DNA of 64,000 nt from Thinopyrum elongatum (GCA_011799875.1 CM022299.1:214464070-214528069), one strand, 5' to 3'; shown: positions 12,193 to 23,881, numbered from the stretch's first letter. Program-made: numbers and translations. Notes: a model not told the origin generated them from the letters alone.

Positions 12193-13355
12193 ATCGTTCG
12201 TCGATCTAAAGCCTTCACAGTTATTGGAGGGCGACTTTTCAGAGAAAGTGTTACCGGGTTGCTCAGCACTGCATCTCTCCAAAAGAGGGTCGATTGATCC
12301 TAAATGAGATCCACTCGGCAACCTGAGGCCACCATGCGTCCTCTCGGACCATTGTGGCCAAAGCATACCGAGCAGGATTCTACTGGTCGAGGGCAAATGA
12401 GATGGCTAAAGATATAGTCGACAAGTGCGAAGGCTGTCAGTTTTACTCAAACATGTTTCACAAACCTGCGTCTGCCTTGAAGACTATTCCACTTGTCTGG
12501 CCTTTTGCAGTTTGGGGATTGGACATGGTTGGACCTTTCAGGACCGGCAGAAGTGGTTTCACTCATTTGCTTGTGGCAGTCGACAAATTCACCAAATGGA
12601 TTGAGGCCAAGCCTATCAAGAATCTTGATTCAAGCACCGCCATCAGTTTTATCAGGGAGCTGATATTCAGATATGGAGTCCCTCACAGTATTATCACAGA
12701 TAACGGCTCCAACTTTGATTCTGATGAGTTCAGAGCGTTTTGTGCTTCCCTAGGCACTCGGGTCGATTACGCATCTGTTGCGCACCCGCAGTCGAATGGG
12801 CAGGCAGAAAGGGCGAATGGATTGATCTTACAAGGGCTGAAACCCCGACTGATGCGCGATCTCAAGCATGCTGCTGGGGCTTGGGTGACTGAATTGCCAT
12901 CTGTCTTATGGGGACTGAGAACAACTCCCAACCAGTCGATTGACCGAACTCCCTTCTTCATGGTATATGGTGCTGAAGCTGTGCTTCCGAGTGACTTACT
13001 GCACAACGCCCCCCGAGTGGAACTCTTCTCAGAAGCTGAAGCAGAACAAGCACGGCAAGACGCAGTTGACCTCCTAGAGGAAGAACGAGAGATGGCCCTG
13101 ATCCGGTCGACCATCTATCAACAAGATCTGCGTCGATTCCACGCCAGAAACGTCAGAGGTCGAGCGTTTCAAGAAGGAGACCTTGTGCTCCGAGTACACC
13201 AGAAACGGCCTCATAAGCTCGCTCCGGCCTGGGAAGGACCCTTCATCGTCACCAAGGTGCTCCACAACGGAGCGTACCACCTATACAACGTAGCCAAGAA
13301 AGAAGACGAGCCACGCTCGTGGAATGTGGACCTGCTCCGCCATTTTTATACCTAA
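12193..13355 (+). pseudogene. pol: Element B integrase (N-terminus frameshifted)
   Basis: Bases 12193-12353 encode the zinc-binding N-terminal region in shifted frames, with stops among 'GHHASSRTIVAKAYRAGFYW'. The frame from about 12354 to the stop at 13353-13355 is clean. It carries CEGCQFY (end of the HHCC finger) and the catalytic core with D in WGLDMVGPF, D in IITDNGSNFDS and E in NGQAERANG, so the D,D-E triad is complete. The C-terminal domain has 'GDLVLRVHQKRPHKLAPAW' and ends RHFYT. The 71-bp repeat array starts about 100 bp downstream. Confidence 0.9.
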
Positions 13356-13461
13356 GCACTCGGATCGACGAGTTGTAATAAGAATCCTTCAGTTTGCTTA
13401 TCAAAGGCAAGATTTTTGCAGTATCTTAGTGATTGTGTTCCCTTAAGCATATGTGTTCAAA

Positions 13462-14835
13462 TCCCCCAGTGGGTGGCTTAGCCGCGAACCTGATTCGCCT
13501 AAGTTTAAAAAACACTCCGAGTGAAGAGCAACCCTCTCACTCGGGGGCTTAGCTGCGAACCCGATTCGCCTAAGTTCAAAAAACACTCCGAGTGAAGAGC
13601 AACCCTCTCACTCGGGGGCTTAGCTGCGAACCCGATTCGCCTAAGTTCAAAAAACACTCCGAGTGGAGAGCAATCCTCCCACTCGGGGGCTTAGCTGCGA
13701 ACCTGATTCGCCTAAGTTTCAAACACACTCTGAGTGGAGAGCAATCCTCCCACTCGGGGACTTAGCTGCGACCCCGTACTCGCCTAAGTTAAAACATACT
13801 CCGAGTGGAGAGCAATCCTCCCACTCGGGGACTTAGCCGCGAACCTGATTCGCCTAAGTTTAAAAAACACCCTGAATGAAGAGCAACCCTCTCACTCGGG
13901 GGCTTAGCTGCGAACCCGATTCACCTAAGTTTAAAAAACACTCCGAGTGAAGAGCAACCCTCTCACTCGGGGGCTTAGCTGCGAACCCAATTCGCCTAAG
14001 TTCAAAAAACACTCCGAGTGAAGAGCAACCCTCTCACTCGGGGGCTTAGCTGCAAACCGGATTCGCCTAAGTTCAAAAAACACTCCGAGTGGAGAGCAAT
14101 CCTCCCACTCGGGGGCTTAGCTGCAAACCCGATTCGCCTAAGTTTCAAACACACTCTGAGTGCAGAGCAATCCTCCCACTCAGGGACTTAGCTGCGACCC
14201 CGTACTCGCCTAAGTTAAAACATACTTCGAGTGGAGAGCAATCCTCCCACTCGGGGACTTAGCTACGACCCCGTACTCGCCTAAGTTTCAAAAACACTCC
14301 GAGTGGAGAGCAATCCTCCCACTCGGGGGCTTAGCTGCGAACCCGATTCGCCTAAGTTTCAAACACACTCCGAGTGGAGAGCAATCCTCCCACTCGGGGA
14401 CTTAGCTGCGACCCCGTACTTGCCTAAGTTAAAACATACTCCGAGTGGAGAGCAATCCTCCCACTCGGGGACTTAGCTGCGACCCCGTACTCACCTAAGT
14501 TTCAAAAACACTCCGAGTGGAGAGCAATCCTCCCACTCGGGGGCTTAGCTGCGAACCCGATTCGCCTAAGTTTCAAACACACTTCGAGTGGAGAGCAATC
14601 CTCCCACTCGGGGACTTAGCTGCGACCCCGTACTCGCCTAAGTTAAAAAACACTCCGAGTGGAGAGCAATCCTCCCACTCGGGGGCTTAGCTGCGATCCC
14701 GTACTCACCTAAGTTAAAACATACTCCGAGTGGAGAGCAATCCTCCCATTCGGGGGCTTAGCTGCGACCCCGTACTCGCCTAAGTTACAAAACAAATTCT
14801 GAGTGAAGAGCAACCCCCTCACTCGGAAACTTGGC
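13462..14835 (+). repeat. 71-bp tandem array, about 19 copies, each a potential hairpin
   Basis: Units repeat every 69-71 bp; 'cactccgagtg' starts near 13513, 13584, 13655 and 13726, and copies continue to about 14797. Each unit holds CCGAGTGG-n-CCACTCGG, able to pair as a short stem with a loop of about 13 bases, then 'gcttagctgcgaa', 'gattcgcctaag' and an A-run. Two subtypes alternate ('gaacccgattcgcc' and 'gaccccgtactcgcc'). Element E has a shorter version in the matching place. Confidence 0.95.
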
Positions 14836-15116
14836 CTCCGAGCTATGCCACAAATACAACGCATGGCCCTCTCGTCGGAGCTGCACCACAAGTACAATGT
14901 CTATTCCGAGTGAAGAGTCAAGTTTCACTCGGAGTCAAGAGACTTGAAAGTGGTAAAGACAAAGCAACCATATTCAAAGAAAAACCAAGTTCGGATAAAT
15001 CCAGCAAGGTTCAGAACCGCGAATGGAAGTGCTCAGGCCTCAGGCCCGAAAGAGTTTAACGGTTACAAAATCACTCGGCATTCCGAGGTAAATAAAATCA
15101 AGGCATAAAGTTTGTT
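14836..15116. other. Spacer between tandem array and antisense ORF
   Basis: Two further CCGAGTG/CACTCGG-type pairs occur at about 14908-14935. I see no gene. This is probably the 3' untranslated region of the antisense gene. Confidence 0.5.
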
Positions 15117-18100
15117 CACTCCGCAGGAGGAGGGCTAGCTGGCTCGACGAACTCGTCCAGGTCGATTCCATCAGTAATACGAGTAGCAGTGTCGATGAAA
15201 GTCTCCATGAAGGACTGGAATTGAAGCTTCTTGGTATTGGCGACCTTGAGAGCTGCCATCTTCTCTTCTTTAACTTCCTTGCAATGAACACGGACAAGAG
15301 ACAGAGCCATGTCAGCGCCGCACCGAGCAGATGACTTCTTCCATGCCTGTACTCGACCGGGGATTTCATTAAGTCGAGTCATCAGAGACTCGAGGTCATT
15401 CTGGAATGTCACACCTGGCCAGAGCTCCATGTCAATCCGCGACACCGCCACCTTTAGTCGTGCAAGATAGTCCATAACGCCGGCGAGGCGAGATTCCAGT
15501 TGCAGCACGTTCATCGCAGCTTCGTCCTTGACAGGGGAGTTAATGGGATCTAGATTCGTCTCAATCCGCCCAGTCTCTTCCTCGAAGTTTTGACAGAACT
15601 CTGCACACATAGAGAAATGGTGAGTCGACAGTTGCATGATGAGTCGACAGTTGCAAATCAGTCGGGCAAGGGAAAGTACCTTCAAGCATAAGGAACATCT
15701 TCTTGGCAAGTCCTCCCAGATAGGTCTCCAATTCGTCCCTCCTCCGAGTGTGATCTCCAACTTTGTCGGTCAAGGCCACCTTGTCCTTCTTCAGCTGCAC
15801 GACTTATTTGTTGGCTTCGTCAATGGCAGTCTTCAGCTTGGCGTTTTCTTCTTCCAACTTTCCGACTGAAGCCAGCTTCTTGTCGGCAAGTTCAGTCTTC
15901 TCCCGCGCCGTCTTCTGCGCTGCTGCAAGGTCGAGGTCCTTCTGCTCCAGAGCCTGCTTCATTTTATCTAAAGAAATAACATTCTTCAGACGAGCTTGGA
16001 GTTGTCTGTTTTCACTACGCACATCTGTTCGATTGGAGTCACTCGGTTCAAAAGGCGAAAAGAAAAGATGGCAAGGCAAACAGTCGACAAGTTATTACCT
16101 CCCATGGCAGCCGCTTCATCCTTAGCCTTCTGCAAGTTCTCCTTGGCCAGCTCCAGGTCGAGATTGAGCTGGACCTGTTTCTTCCCCAATTCAGCAAACT
16201 GGGCCCCGAACTCACAAGATTTCTGCAATCAACGAATAAGACACGTCAGTCGACAGGAACAAAGATTGATTGCTTCCGAGCGATAAGATACAAGTTCAAG
16301 TCATCATGGCAAAAAGAGTTCTAAGACCACTGCCGAATCAAACATTCGACAGTAGTCTCGGGGACTACACCCAGTGGGTGCACTTGGCGTGCCCCCACTG
16401 GTTCGACTTTCCACTCGACATGGTCCGTCTAGTCAAAAAAGAAAAAAAAACGGCAACATTTGTTCTCAGACCACCGCCGACTACCTGCAGTCGACCGCGG
16501 TCTCGGGGACTACACCCAGTGGGTGCACTTGGCGTGCCCCCACTGGTCCGGATCCCACTCGGCACAGCCTGTCTGGACCGAGTGGAAGAACTATAAAGAG
16601 ACATTTGACAAAGACCCCCGCCGAATCAAACATTCGACGGCGGTCTCGGTGACTACACCTAGTGGGTGCACTCTGCGTGCCCCCACTGATTCAAGGATAC
16701 ACTCGACGCGACCTAGTCGACTCAAGTGGAAAAATTATTCAGCAAAAGTTAAAGCACCCAGTGGATGAATGGATGCAAGGTGCAGACTCATGATAGATGC
16801 ACATTAAAGGTTTCAAAGTGCTCATCCACGGACATCTTACGAATAATAAAGCAGCAGTTTTCAAGTACCATACCCTAAAAGAGCAAAGATCAAGCTGAAA
16901 AGATCAGTCGAAAATCAACTCACCTGGACATTGGTTTGAAGAGCAGATCTAGCATCGTAGGCAGCCTTGCTAGCCTCGTGCACCACCTTCATTTGCTCCA
17001 TCATAAGACCTGCTTGGCGTATAGCTTCCTTAGCAGCGCTCACTTGGTCCTCTGGGTGACAAAGAGTGGAGTTGGCGGAACAGTCGAAGCAACCAGAGGA
17101 TCTGAGGCATGGAGTTGCACGGACGGAGCAGGGACTTGGGCGGTCGACGCCGAAGGACGATCAGTCGACACAGTATCGGCAAAAGAAACAGAAGCCCGAA
17201 TTGGATCTCCGGACTGCTGGATCACTGGTTCTGGCGCTGATGTCGACTGAGGTACCTTGCTGGCAGGCACCCTCCTGCTCGAAGTCCTGCCTTTTCTTCC
17301 CGTGGTCTTCTGAGGCACTTCTTCATGATCGTCGTCGTCTAGAAGTTCAATGACATTTGGTGGTGCTACAAAGGACTCGACCGTAAGAGTTCAGTCGACC
17401 GACAGTACAATTGACAAAATGAGGACAAGATGGTAGAGTTGTACCGGCTTTGGAAGTGGCCGCGTCTTCAGTCTCCTTGTCATCTTGATCCTTGTAAATG
17501 TCCATGGAGGTCCCAGAAGTAGCAGCGCTGAAAGTTTCAGAATTCACTCGGTCAAGCAAGAGAACGAGTCGACAATAACGTAGATGTTCCCAAGCAAAGC
17601 GAAGAGGGAAAGCAAAACACTTACGCAGAAGTGACGGGAACATCCACCTTGATCTTGGGCAAAGCCTTCCGAGGCTTTGAAGGGATGACCTTGGGCTGCT
17701 TGGCGGCCTTTTCAGATGGCTCCGGAGTCAAAGTCCGAGTGCGTTTTTGCATTTGTGTGCTTGGAGGAGCTGCCTTGCCACGACCGCTTGCAGGATCTTG
17801 GGACTATTTGGATCGGTGTTCCAAGCGAGGTGGTGAGTCGACTTCCTCACTATCGTCCGAGTCGTCACTGTTGTCTTCATTGTCGTCGGGGGATTGCCAG
17901 TCACCACTCTCTCCTCCGCTCTCCGTTCCCTCCGGGACTTGCTCTCCATTTGGCATCGAGTACATCTCAGTATAAATCTGCAAGGCAAGGAATTAAACAA
18001 GCCAATCAGATCCAAGGGCAGTTACAAATCGGAATAAAAAGACACTCGGTAACAAGGGTCAGACCTTGTCCGGCTCATTGTCGGTGTCGAATGGTACAAC

Positions 18101-19057
18101 TCTTCTAGACCCCTTGGGGTTGTCTTTGTTTCCCGTGATGCTCCGTAGCCACTGTGCCACCGTCTCCTCGGTGACCTCCTCTGGGTGGACCCGAGCGGTG
18201 TCGTTAGCGCCCGAGTACATCCACATTGGATGATCGTGGGCTTGGAGAGGCTGGATGCATCGACTGAGAAACACCTCCAACAAATCCATGCCGGTCACAC
18301 CATCACGGACTAATTGAACTACCCGATCGACTAGCATGGACACCTCTACTTTCTCTGCTGGAGTCACGGTCAATGAAGAGGGTTGGTGGACTCGCTCCAT
18401 GGTGAAGATCGGAAGGCCAGTCGACTGACCAGGGGTCGGAATATCTCGGCAATAGAACCAGGTCGACTGCCACCCCCTAACTGACTCGGGAAGAGTCATA
18501 GAAGGAAAAGTACTCCTCCCCCTCATCTGAATCCCTAAACCCCCGCACATTTGGATCACATGCGTCTTTGCGTCAGTCGGATTTGCCTTCTTCACAGTTT
18601 GGGAACGGCAAGTAAAGATGTGTTTGAATAAGCCCCAGTGCGGTCGACAGCCCAAGAAGTTTTCACACACAGAGACATACGCAGCGATATATGTGATGGT
18701 GTTGGGAGAGAAATGATGAAGTTGGGCACCAAAAAAGTTCAGGAAACCCCGAAAAAAAGGATGCAGAGGCAGAGTGAAACCGCGGTCAACATGAGTTGCG
18801 AGGAGGACGCACTCACCCTCCTGCGGCTGAGGCTCGGTCTCGTTCCCCGGCAACCTCCAAGATCCGTGGGCAATCAAGCCCGCGTCGGCTAGGTCTTCCA
18901 AATCTTCCTTCTGGATAGTAGATCGAATCCAGTCTCCCTGGATCCAACCAGGCGGCAAACCGGACCTCGACGATGATCCCCGACTCGTCTTCTTGCCCTT
19001 TGCCGCCGTCGTCGCCTTCTTAGCGCGCTCCAGGGCCGCTGTCTTCTCCTTTCCCAT
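15117..19057 (-). pseudogene. Element B antisense accessory gene (multi-exon, 'gypsy-type transposon' domain)
   Basis: The minus-strand ATG at 19057 (MGKEKTAALERAKK) opens an exon to 18065, ending AAG|GTCTGA. It encodes a Lys/Arg-rich start and a core of about 250 residues ('PLHPFFRGFLNFFGAQLHHF', 'CRPHWGLFKHIF') matching the plant 'putative gypsy type transposon' family of Tat elements. The next exon starts at 17978, in phase. It is acidic ('DNEDNSDDSDDSEEVD'), carries one TAG at 17814-17816 and ends near 17627. Further minus-strand segments are Ser/Pro-rich (17040-17318) and strongly coiled-coil (15800-16230). The last open segment (about 15117-15600) ends EFVEPASPPPAE at 15117. Its function is unknown, and the family is known only as antisense cargo of Tat retrotransposons. 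At least two stops suggest decay, though the exon scheme looks preserved. Confidence 0.75.
16327..16735. repeat. 144-bp direct repeat, three copies, with hairpins
   Basis: 'cccagtgggtgcac' starts at 16370 and 16514, and a one-base variant ('cctagtgggtgcac') starts at 16658. All are 144 bp apart. Each is followed by 'ttggcgtgcccccactgg' or a variant, so CCAGTGGG and CCCACTGG can pair. Each unit is also preceded by 'ccgccgaatcaaacattcgac' or a close variant. The repeats fall in what should be an intron of the antisense gene. Confidence 0.85.
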
Positions 19058-19587
19058 CGCGGCGGACGGCGTACGGGCGGAACGGCGGCGTCGAGAGTGG
19101 AGGAGGATGAAGTGGAGAAATAGAGGAAGAAGAGAGAGAATGAGGCGCACTGTGCAAACGCATCGGCCTCGACGGCCTTATATGGACCTATTTCCGAGTG
19201 ACTGACTCGTGGGCCCGAGCAATGCTGTCAAATCCCGCAACAGTCGCGCACACGATACGTGGCGAAAAAGGCGTCACAAAAATTGAGGCGTCCCTATCTA
19301 ACCACTCCGATTACTGTGGCACGCTCCGTCCCGCGCGCTTCCCTAAAATTTCGATTCCCGTGAGGTCTGGGGACTGCAGAGCAGCCAATCGCACCGAAGA
19401 TTTCGTTCCATGTCGACACTCGAAGATTGTCAGTATAGTTCACTCGACGACGGCCTCTGAATGGACCAAGGCGACTGAAACCAGATTGAAGCTTCAACAT
19501 GATTCGCAGACTCAGATGAAATACCTCCGAAGTATGGAATCGAGTCGGAGTCAACTTCAGCTCTTTCTTCACTCGGACCTCAATCCA

Positions 19588-19599
19588 TTCGGGGGCTAA
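19588..19599 (+). other. Element B polypurine tract
   Basis: ttcgggggctaa lies directly before the 3' LTR, the expected place for plus-strand priming. It resembles the 'ctcgggggcttag' motif of the 71-bp array. Confidence 0.65.
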
Positions 19600-20196
19600 T
19601 GACGACGACATGTACCTAGGGTAGGGTCATAGGCCCGACCTAGACACCCTACCGAAGGACACTGCCCTAGAGTCAAAGACATTCAAAATGCAGCAGAAGA
19701 AACCGACTGAGTTCATCTAGGAGTGCAATCCACTCGACCACCTACCTCACTCGGAAGTCCCAATTCCACTCGACCAAGATGAAGTCACTCGACCATACAA
19801 GGAACCACTCGGAGTACAGAAGACCTAGAGTCACTCAGGATGGCAACGATCAGGCATTTACTCTGTAGTGTTTAAGATCATTTATAGCTCTTTACAGCTG
19901 GCGTTACCAGTAACGCCCTGTCTTAATGAACATTGAACTCTGTGTAACGTGGGACGGCTGGAGTCCTGGCGCACTCTATATAAGCCACCCCCTCCACTGG
20001 CACAAGGGTTCGCACCCCCTGTAACTCTCACGCATAATCCAGTCGACCAAGCCTCCCGGCACCGAGACGTAGGGTTGTTACTTCCTCCGAGAAGGGCCTG
20101 AACTCGTACATCTTGCGTGCACAACCTCACCGTAGCTAGGATCCTGCCTCCTCCTACGTACCCCCTATTCTTACTGTCAGACTTACTCCCACGACA
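19600..20196 (+). repeat. Element B 3' LTR
   Basis: 597 bp, starting TGACGACGACATG and ending CCACGACA. TATATAAG lies at 19977-19984. It differs from the 5' LTR by 11 substitutions and one single-base gap, counted by hand. Confidence 0.95.
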
Positions 20197-22120
20197 CACA
20201 CCTTTTGAGAGGGACACACATGAATCGTGATTTATTAGAATACTCTTTGTGCTCACTTATATCTTTTGAGCTAGGCAATTTTGCTCTAGTGCTTCACTTA
20301 TATCTTTTTAGAGCACGGCGGTGGCTTTATTTTGTAGGAATTATTGAATTCTCATGCTTCACTTATATTATTTTGAGAGTCTTTAAATAGCATGGTAATT
20401 TTCTTTGGTTATAAATTTAGTCCTAATATGATAGGCATCCATGAGGGATATAATAAAAACTTTCATATAAAGTGCATTGAATACTATGAGAAGTTTGATT
20501 CCTTATGATTGTTTTGAGATATAAAGATGGTGATATTAGAGTCATGCTAGTGAGTAATTGTGAATTTGAGAAATACTTGTGTTAAGGTTTGTGAGTCCCG
20601 TAGCATGCACGTATGGTGAACCGTTATGTAACGAAGTTGGAGCATGAGATATTTTTTGATTGTCTTCCTTATGAGTGGCGGTCGGGGACGAGCGATGGTA
20701 TTTTCCTACCAATCTATCCCCCTAGGAGCATGCGTGTAGTACTTTGTTTTGATGACTAATAGATTTTTGCAATAAGTATGTGAGTTCTTTATGAATGTTG
20801 AGTCCATGGATTATACGCACTCTCACCCTTCCACCATTGCTAGCCTCTCTTGTACCACGCAACTTTCGCCGGTACCATACACCCACCATATACCTTCCTC
20901 AAAACATCGACCATACCTACCTATTATGGCATTTTCATAGCCATTCCGAGATATATTGCCATGCAACTTTCCACCGTTCCGTTTACTATGACACGCATTA
21001 TCATTGTCATATTGCTTTGCATGATCATGTAGTTGACATTGTATTTGTGGCAAAGCCACCATTCATAATTTTTTCATACATGTCACTCTTGATTCATTGC
21101 ACATCCCGGTACACCACCGGAGGCATTCATATAGAGTCATATTTTGTTCTAGTATCGAGTTGTAATTTTTTGAGTTGTAAGTAAATAGAAGTATGATGAT
21201 CTTCATTATTAGAGCATTGTCCCATGTGAGGAAATAAAAAAAAATAGGCCAAAGAAGCCAAAGAAAAAAAGAGAAGAAAAAAAAGGGGAAGAAAGAAAAA
21301 GAAAGAAAGAAAAAAAAATGAGAGAAAAAGAGAGAAGGGGCAATGTTACTATCCTTTTTCCATACTTGTGCTTCAAAGTAGCACCATGATCTTCATGATA
21401 GAGAGTCTCCTATGTTGTCACTTTCATATACTAGTGGGAATTTTTCATTATAGAACTTGGCTTGTATATTCCAACGATGGGCTTCCTCAAATTGCCCTAG
21501 GTCTTCATGAGCAAGCAAGTTGGATGCACACCCACTTAGTTTTCTTTTTGAGCTTTCATACACTTATAGCTCTAGTGCATCCGTTGCATGGCAATCCCTA
21601 CTCACTCACATTGATATCTATTGATGGGCATCTCCATAGCCCGTTGATACACCTAGTTGATGTGAGACTATCTCCCTCTTTTTGTCTTCTCCACAACCAC
21701 CATATTCTATTCCACCTATAGTGTTATATCCATGGCTCATGCTCATGTATTGCGTGAAAGTTGAAAAAGTTTGAGAACATCAAAAGTATGAAACAATTAC
21801 TTGGCTTGTCATTGGGGTTGTGCATGATTTAATACTTTGTGTGATGAATATGGAGCATAGCCAGACTATATGATTTTGTAGGGATAACTTTCTTTGGCCA
21901 TGTTATTTTGAGAAGACATGATTGCTTTATTAGTATGCTTGAAGTATTATTGTTTTTATGTCAATATTAAACTTTTGTTTTGAATCTTATGGATCTGAAT
22001 ATTCATGCCACAATAAATAAAATTACATGGATACATATGTTAGGTAGCATTCCACATCAAAAATTCTGTTTTTATCATTTACCTACTCGAGGACGAGCAT
22101 GAATTAAGCTTGGGGATGCT
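20197..22120 (+). other. Element A internal non-coding region, right part
   Basis: No gene is visible. It continues element A from the cacac duplication. It contains a purine-only-like stretch at about 21228-21340 (A and G, strand-asymmetric). It ends at the polypurine tract aagcttggggatgct (22106-22120), immediately before the 3' LTR. Confidence 0.75.
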
Positions 22121-23711
22121 TGATACGTCTCCAACGTATCTATAATTTTTTATTGTTCCATGCTATTATATTATCTGTTTTGGATGTTTTATATGCATTA
22201 ATATGCTATTTTATATTATTTTTGGGACTAACCTATTAACCTAGAGCCCAGTGCCAGTTTATGTTTTTTCCTTGTTTTTGAGTTTCGCAGAAAAGGAATA
22301 CCAAACGGAATAAAACTTTCGCGATGATTTTTCTTGGACCAGAAGGAAACCAGGAGACTTGGAGATGAAGTCGGAGGAGCCACGAGGCGGCCACAAGGAC
22401 GGAGGGCGCGCCAAGGGGGGTAGGGCGCGCCCCCACCCTTGTGGGCCCCTCATGCACCTCCTGACCTAATTCTTTCGCCTATATATATACTCAAATATCC
22501 CCAAACCAACAGAGGCGTCCACGAAAAGACTTTTCCACCACCGCAACCTTCTATACCCATGAGATCCCATCTAGGGACCTTTTTCGGCACCCTGCCGGAG
22601 GGGGATTCGATCACGGAGGGCTTCTACATCAACACCATTGCCCTTCCGATGAAGCGTGAGTAGTTTACCACAGACCTATGGGTCCATAGCTAGTAGCTAG
22701 ATGGCTTCTTCTCTCTCTTTGATTCTCAATACCATGTTCTCCTTGATGTTCTTGGAGATCTATTCGATGTAATACTTTTTTTGCGGTGTGTTTGCCGAGA
22801 TCCTATGAATTGTGGATTTATGATCAGCTTATCTATGAATATTATTTGAATCTTCTCTGAATTCTTATATGCATGATTTGATATCTTTGTAATTCTCTTC
22901 GAACTATCGGTTTGGTCTGGCCAACTAGATTGGTTTTTCTTGCAATGGGAGAAGTGCTTAGCTTTGGGTTCAATCTTGCGGTGTCCTTTCCCAGTGACAG
23001 TAGGGGCAGCAAGGCACGTATTGTATTGTTGCCATCGAGGATAAATAGATGGGGTTTTCATCATATTGCTTGAGTTAATTCCTCTACATCATGTCATCTT
23101 ACTTAATGCATTACCCCGTTCTTTATGAACTTAATACTCTAGATGCATGCTGGATAGCGGTCGATGTGTGGAGTAATAGTAGTAGATGCAGAATCGTTTC
23201 GGTCTACTTGACACGGACTTGATGCCTATACTCATGATCATTGCCTTAGATATCGTCATAACTTTGCGCTTTTCTATCAATTGCTCGGCAGTAATTTGTT
23301 CACCCACCATATTATTTTCTATCTTGAGAGAAGCCTCTAGTGAAACCTATGGCCCCCGGGTCTATTTTCTATCATATAACTTTCTACTTTTCATCATACA
23401 AGTTTCCGATCTACTATTTTGCAATCTTTTAGTTTCCGATCTATAAAACAAAAATACCAAAAATATCTACTTTATTGTTTATCTATCTCTATCAGATCTC
23501 ACTTTTGCAAATAACCGTGAAGGGATTGACAACCCCTTTATCGCGTTGGGTGCAAGTTGTTTGATTGTTTGTGCAGGTATTCGGTGATTTGTGCGTTGTC
23601 TCCTACTGGATTGATACCTTGGTTCTCAAACTGAGGGAAATACTTATCTCTACTTTGCTGCATCACCCTTTCCTCTTCAAGGGAAATCCAACGCAAGCTC
23701 AAGAAGTAGCA
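22121..23711 (+). repeat. Element A 3' LTR
   Basis: It starts TGATACGTCTCCAACG and ends AGTAGCA, with a TATA box at 22480-22489. The base pairs 23712-23716 (gtggg) are the target duplication. After that the sequence of gene 1 resumes. Confidence 0.93.
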
Positions 23712-23716
23712 GTGGG

Positions 23717-23741
23717 AAAGGGGGCGTTTGGCAGGCATCAT
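23717..23741 (-). pseudogene. Gene 1: start codon and first codons
   Basis: On the minus strand the ATG at 23739-23741 begins MMPAKRPLS and runs into the element A target site. If element A and one 5-bp duplication are removed, the frame passes without a break into RRSPSPSPTLERR and the 963-1681 exon. Frame continuity across a 22-kb insertion is strong evidence that this was one exon. The upstream (plus-strand rightward) sequence would be its promoter and 5' leader. Confidence 0.75.
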
Positions 23742-23880
23742 CTAAGAAACTCAGGGCGGCTAGGGTATGGAGATCGGTGGGTAAGCTGCACGGGCAAACC
23801 GGCTGATGTTGACAATGGAGGCCTTGCGGCGATGATGGCGGCAGCGGCGACCTTGCTAGGGTTTCAAGCGAGGGAGGGGT

Positions 23881-23881
<1 letters not shown>

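Larger units (their letters stand above)
6489..20196 (+). mobile_element. Element B: Tat-lineage gypsy retrotransposon nested in element A
   Basis: LTRs of 598 bp (6489-7086) and 597 bp (19600-20196) are flanked by perfect cacac duplications (6484-6488 and 20197-20201). The order is LTR, primer site, gag-protease, RT, RNase H, a second archaeal-type RNase H, integrase, a 71-bp tandem array, a long antisense multi-exon ORF, polypurine tract, LTR. Dual RNase H domains and an antisense accessory ORF are known traits of the Tat (Ogre/Retand/RIRE2) lineage. By hand alignment the LTRs differ by 11 substitutions and one 1-bp gap. That is about 1.8%, or roughly 0.7 million years at the commonly used 1.3e-8 substitutions per site per year. 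Stops and frameshifts in gag, pol and integrase make this copy defective. Confidence 0.93.
1682..23711 (+). mobile_element. Element A: non-autonomous Athila-like LTR retrotransposon, with element B nested in it
   Basis: LTRs of 1583 bp (1682-3264) and 1591 bp (22121-23711) both begin TGATACGTCTCC and end AGTAGCA. The target duplication is gcggg (1677-1681) against gtggg (23712-23716), differing by one C/T. A primer binding site follows the 5' LTR and a polypurine tract precedes the 3' LTR. The element's own length is about 8.3 kb once the 13.7-kb element B and its duplication are removed. It encodes Gag and an aspartic protease only. I see no reverse transcriptase or integrase, so it would need proteins from another element. 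The gag type and the tRNA-Asp primer site resemble the Athila lineage. I do not name a family. It interrupts gene 1. Confidence 0.9.
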
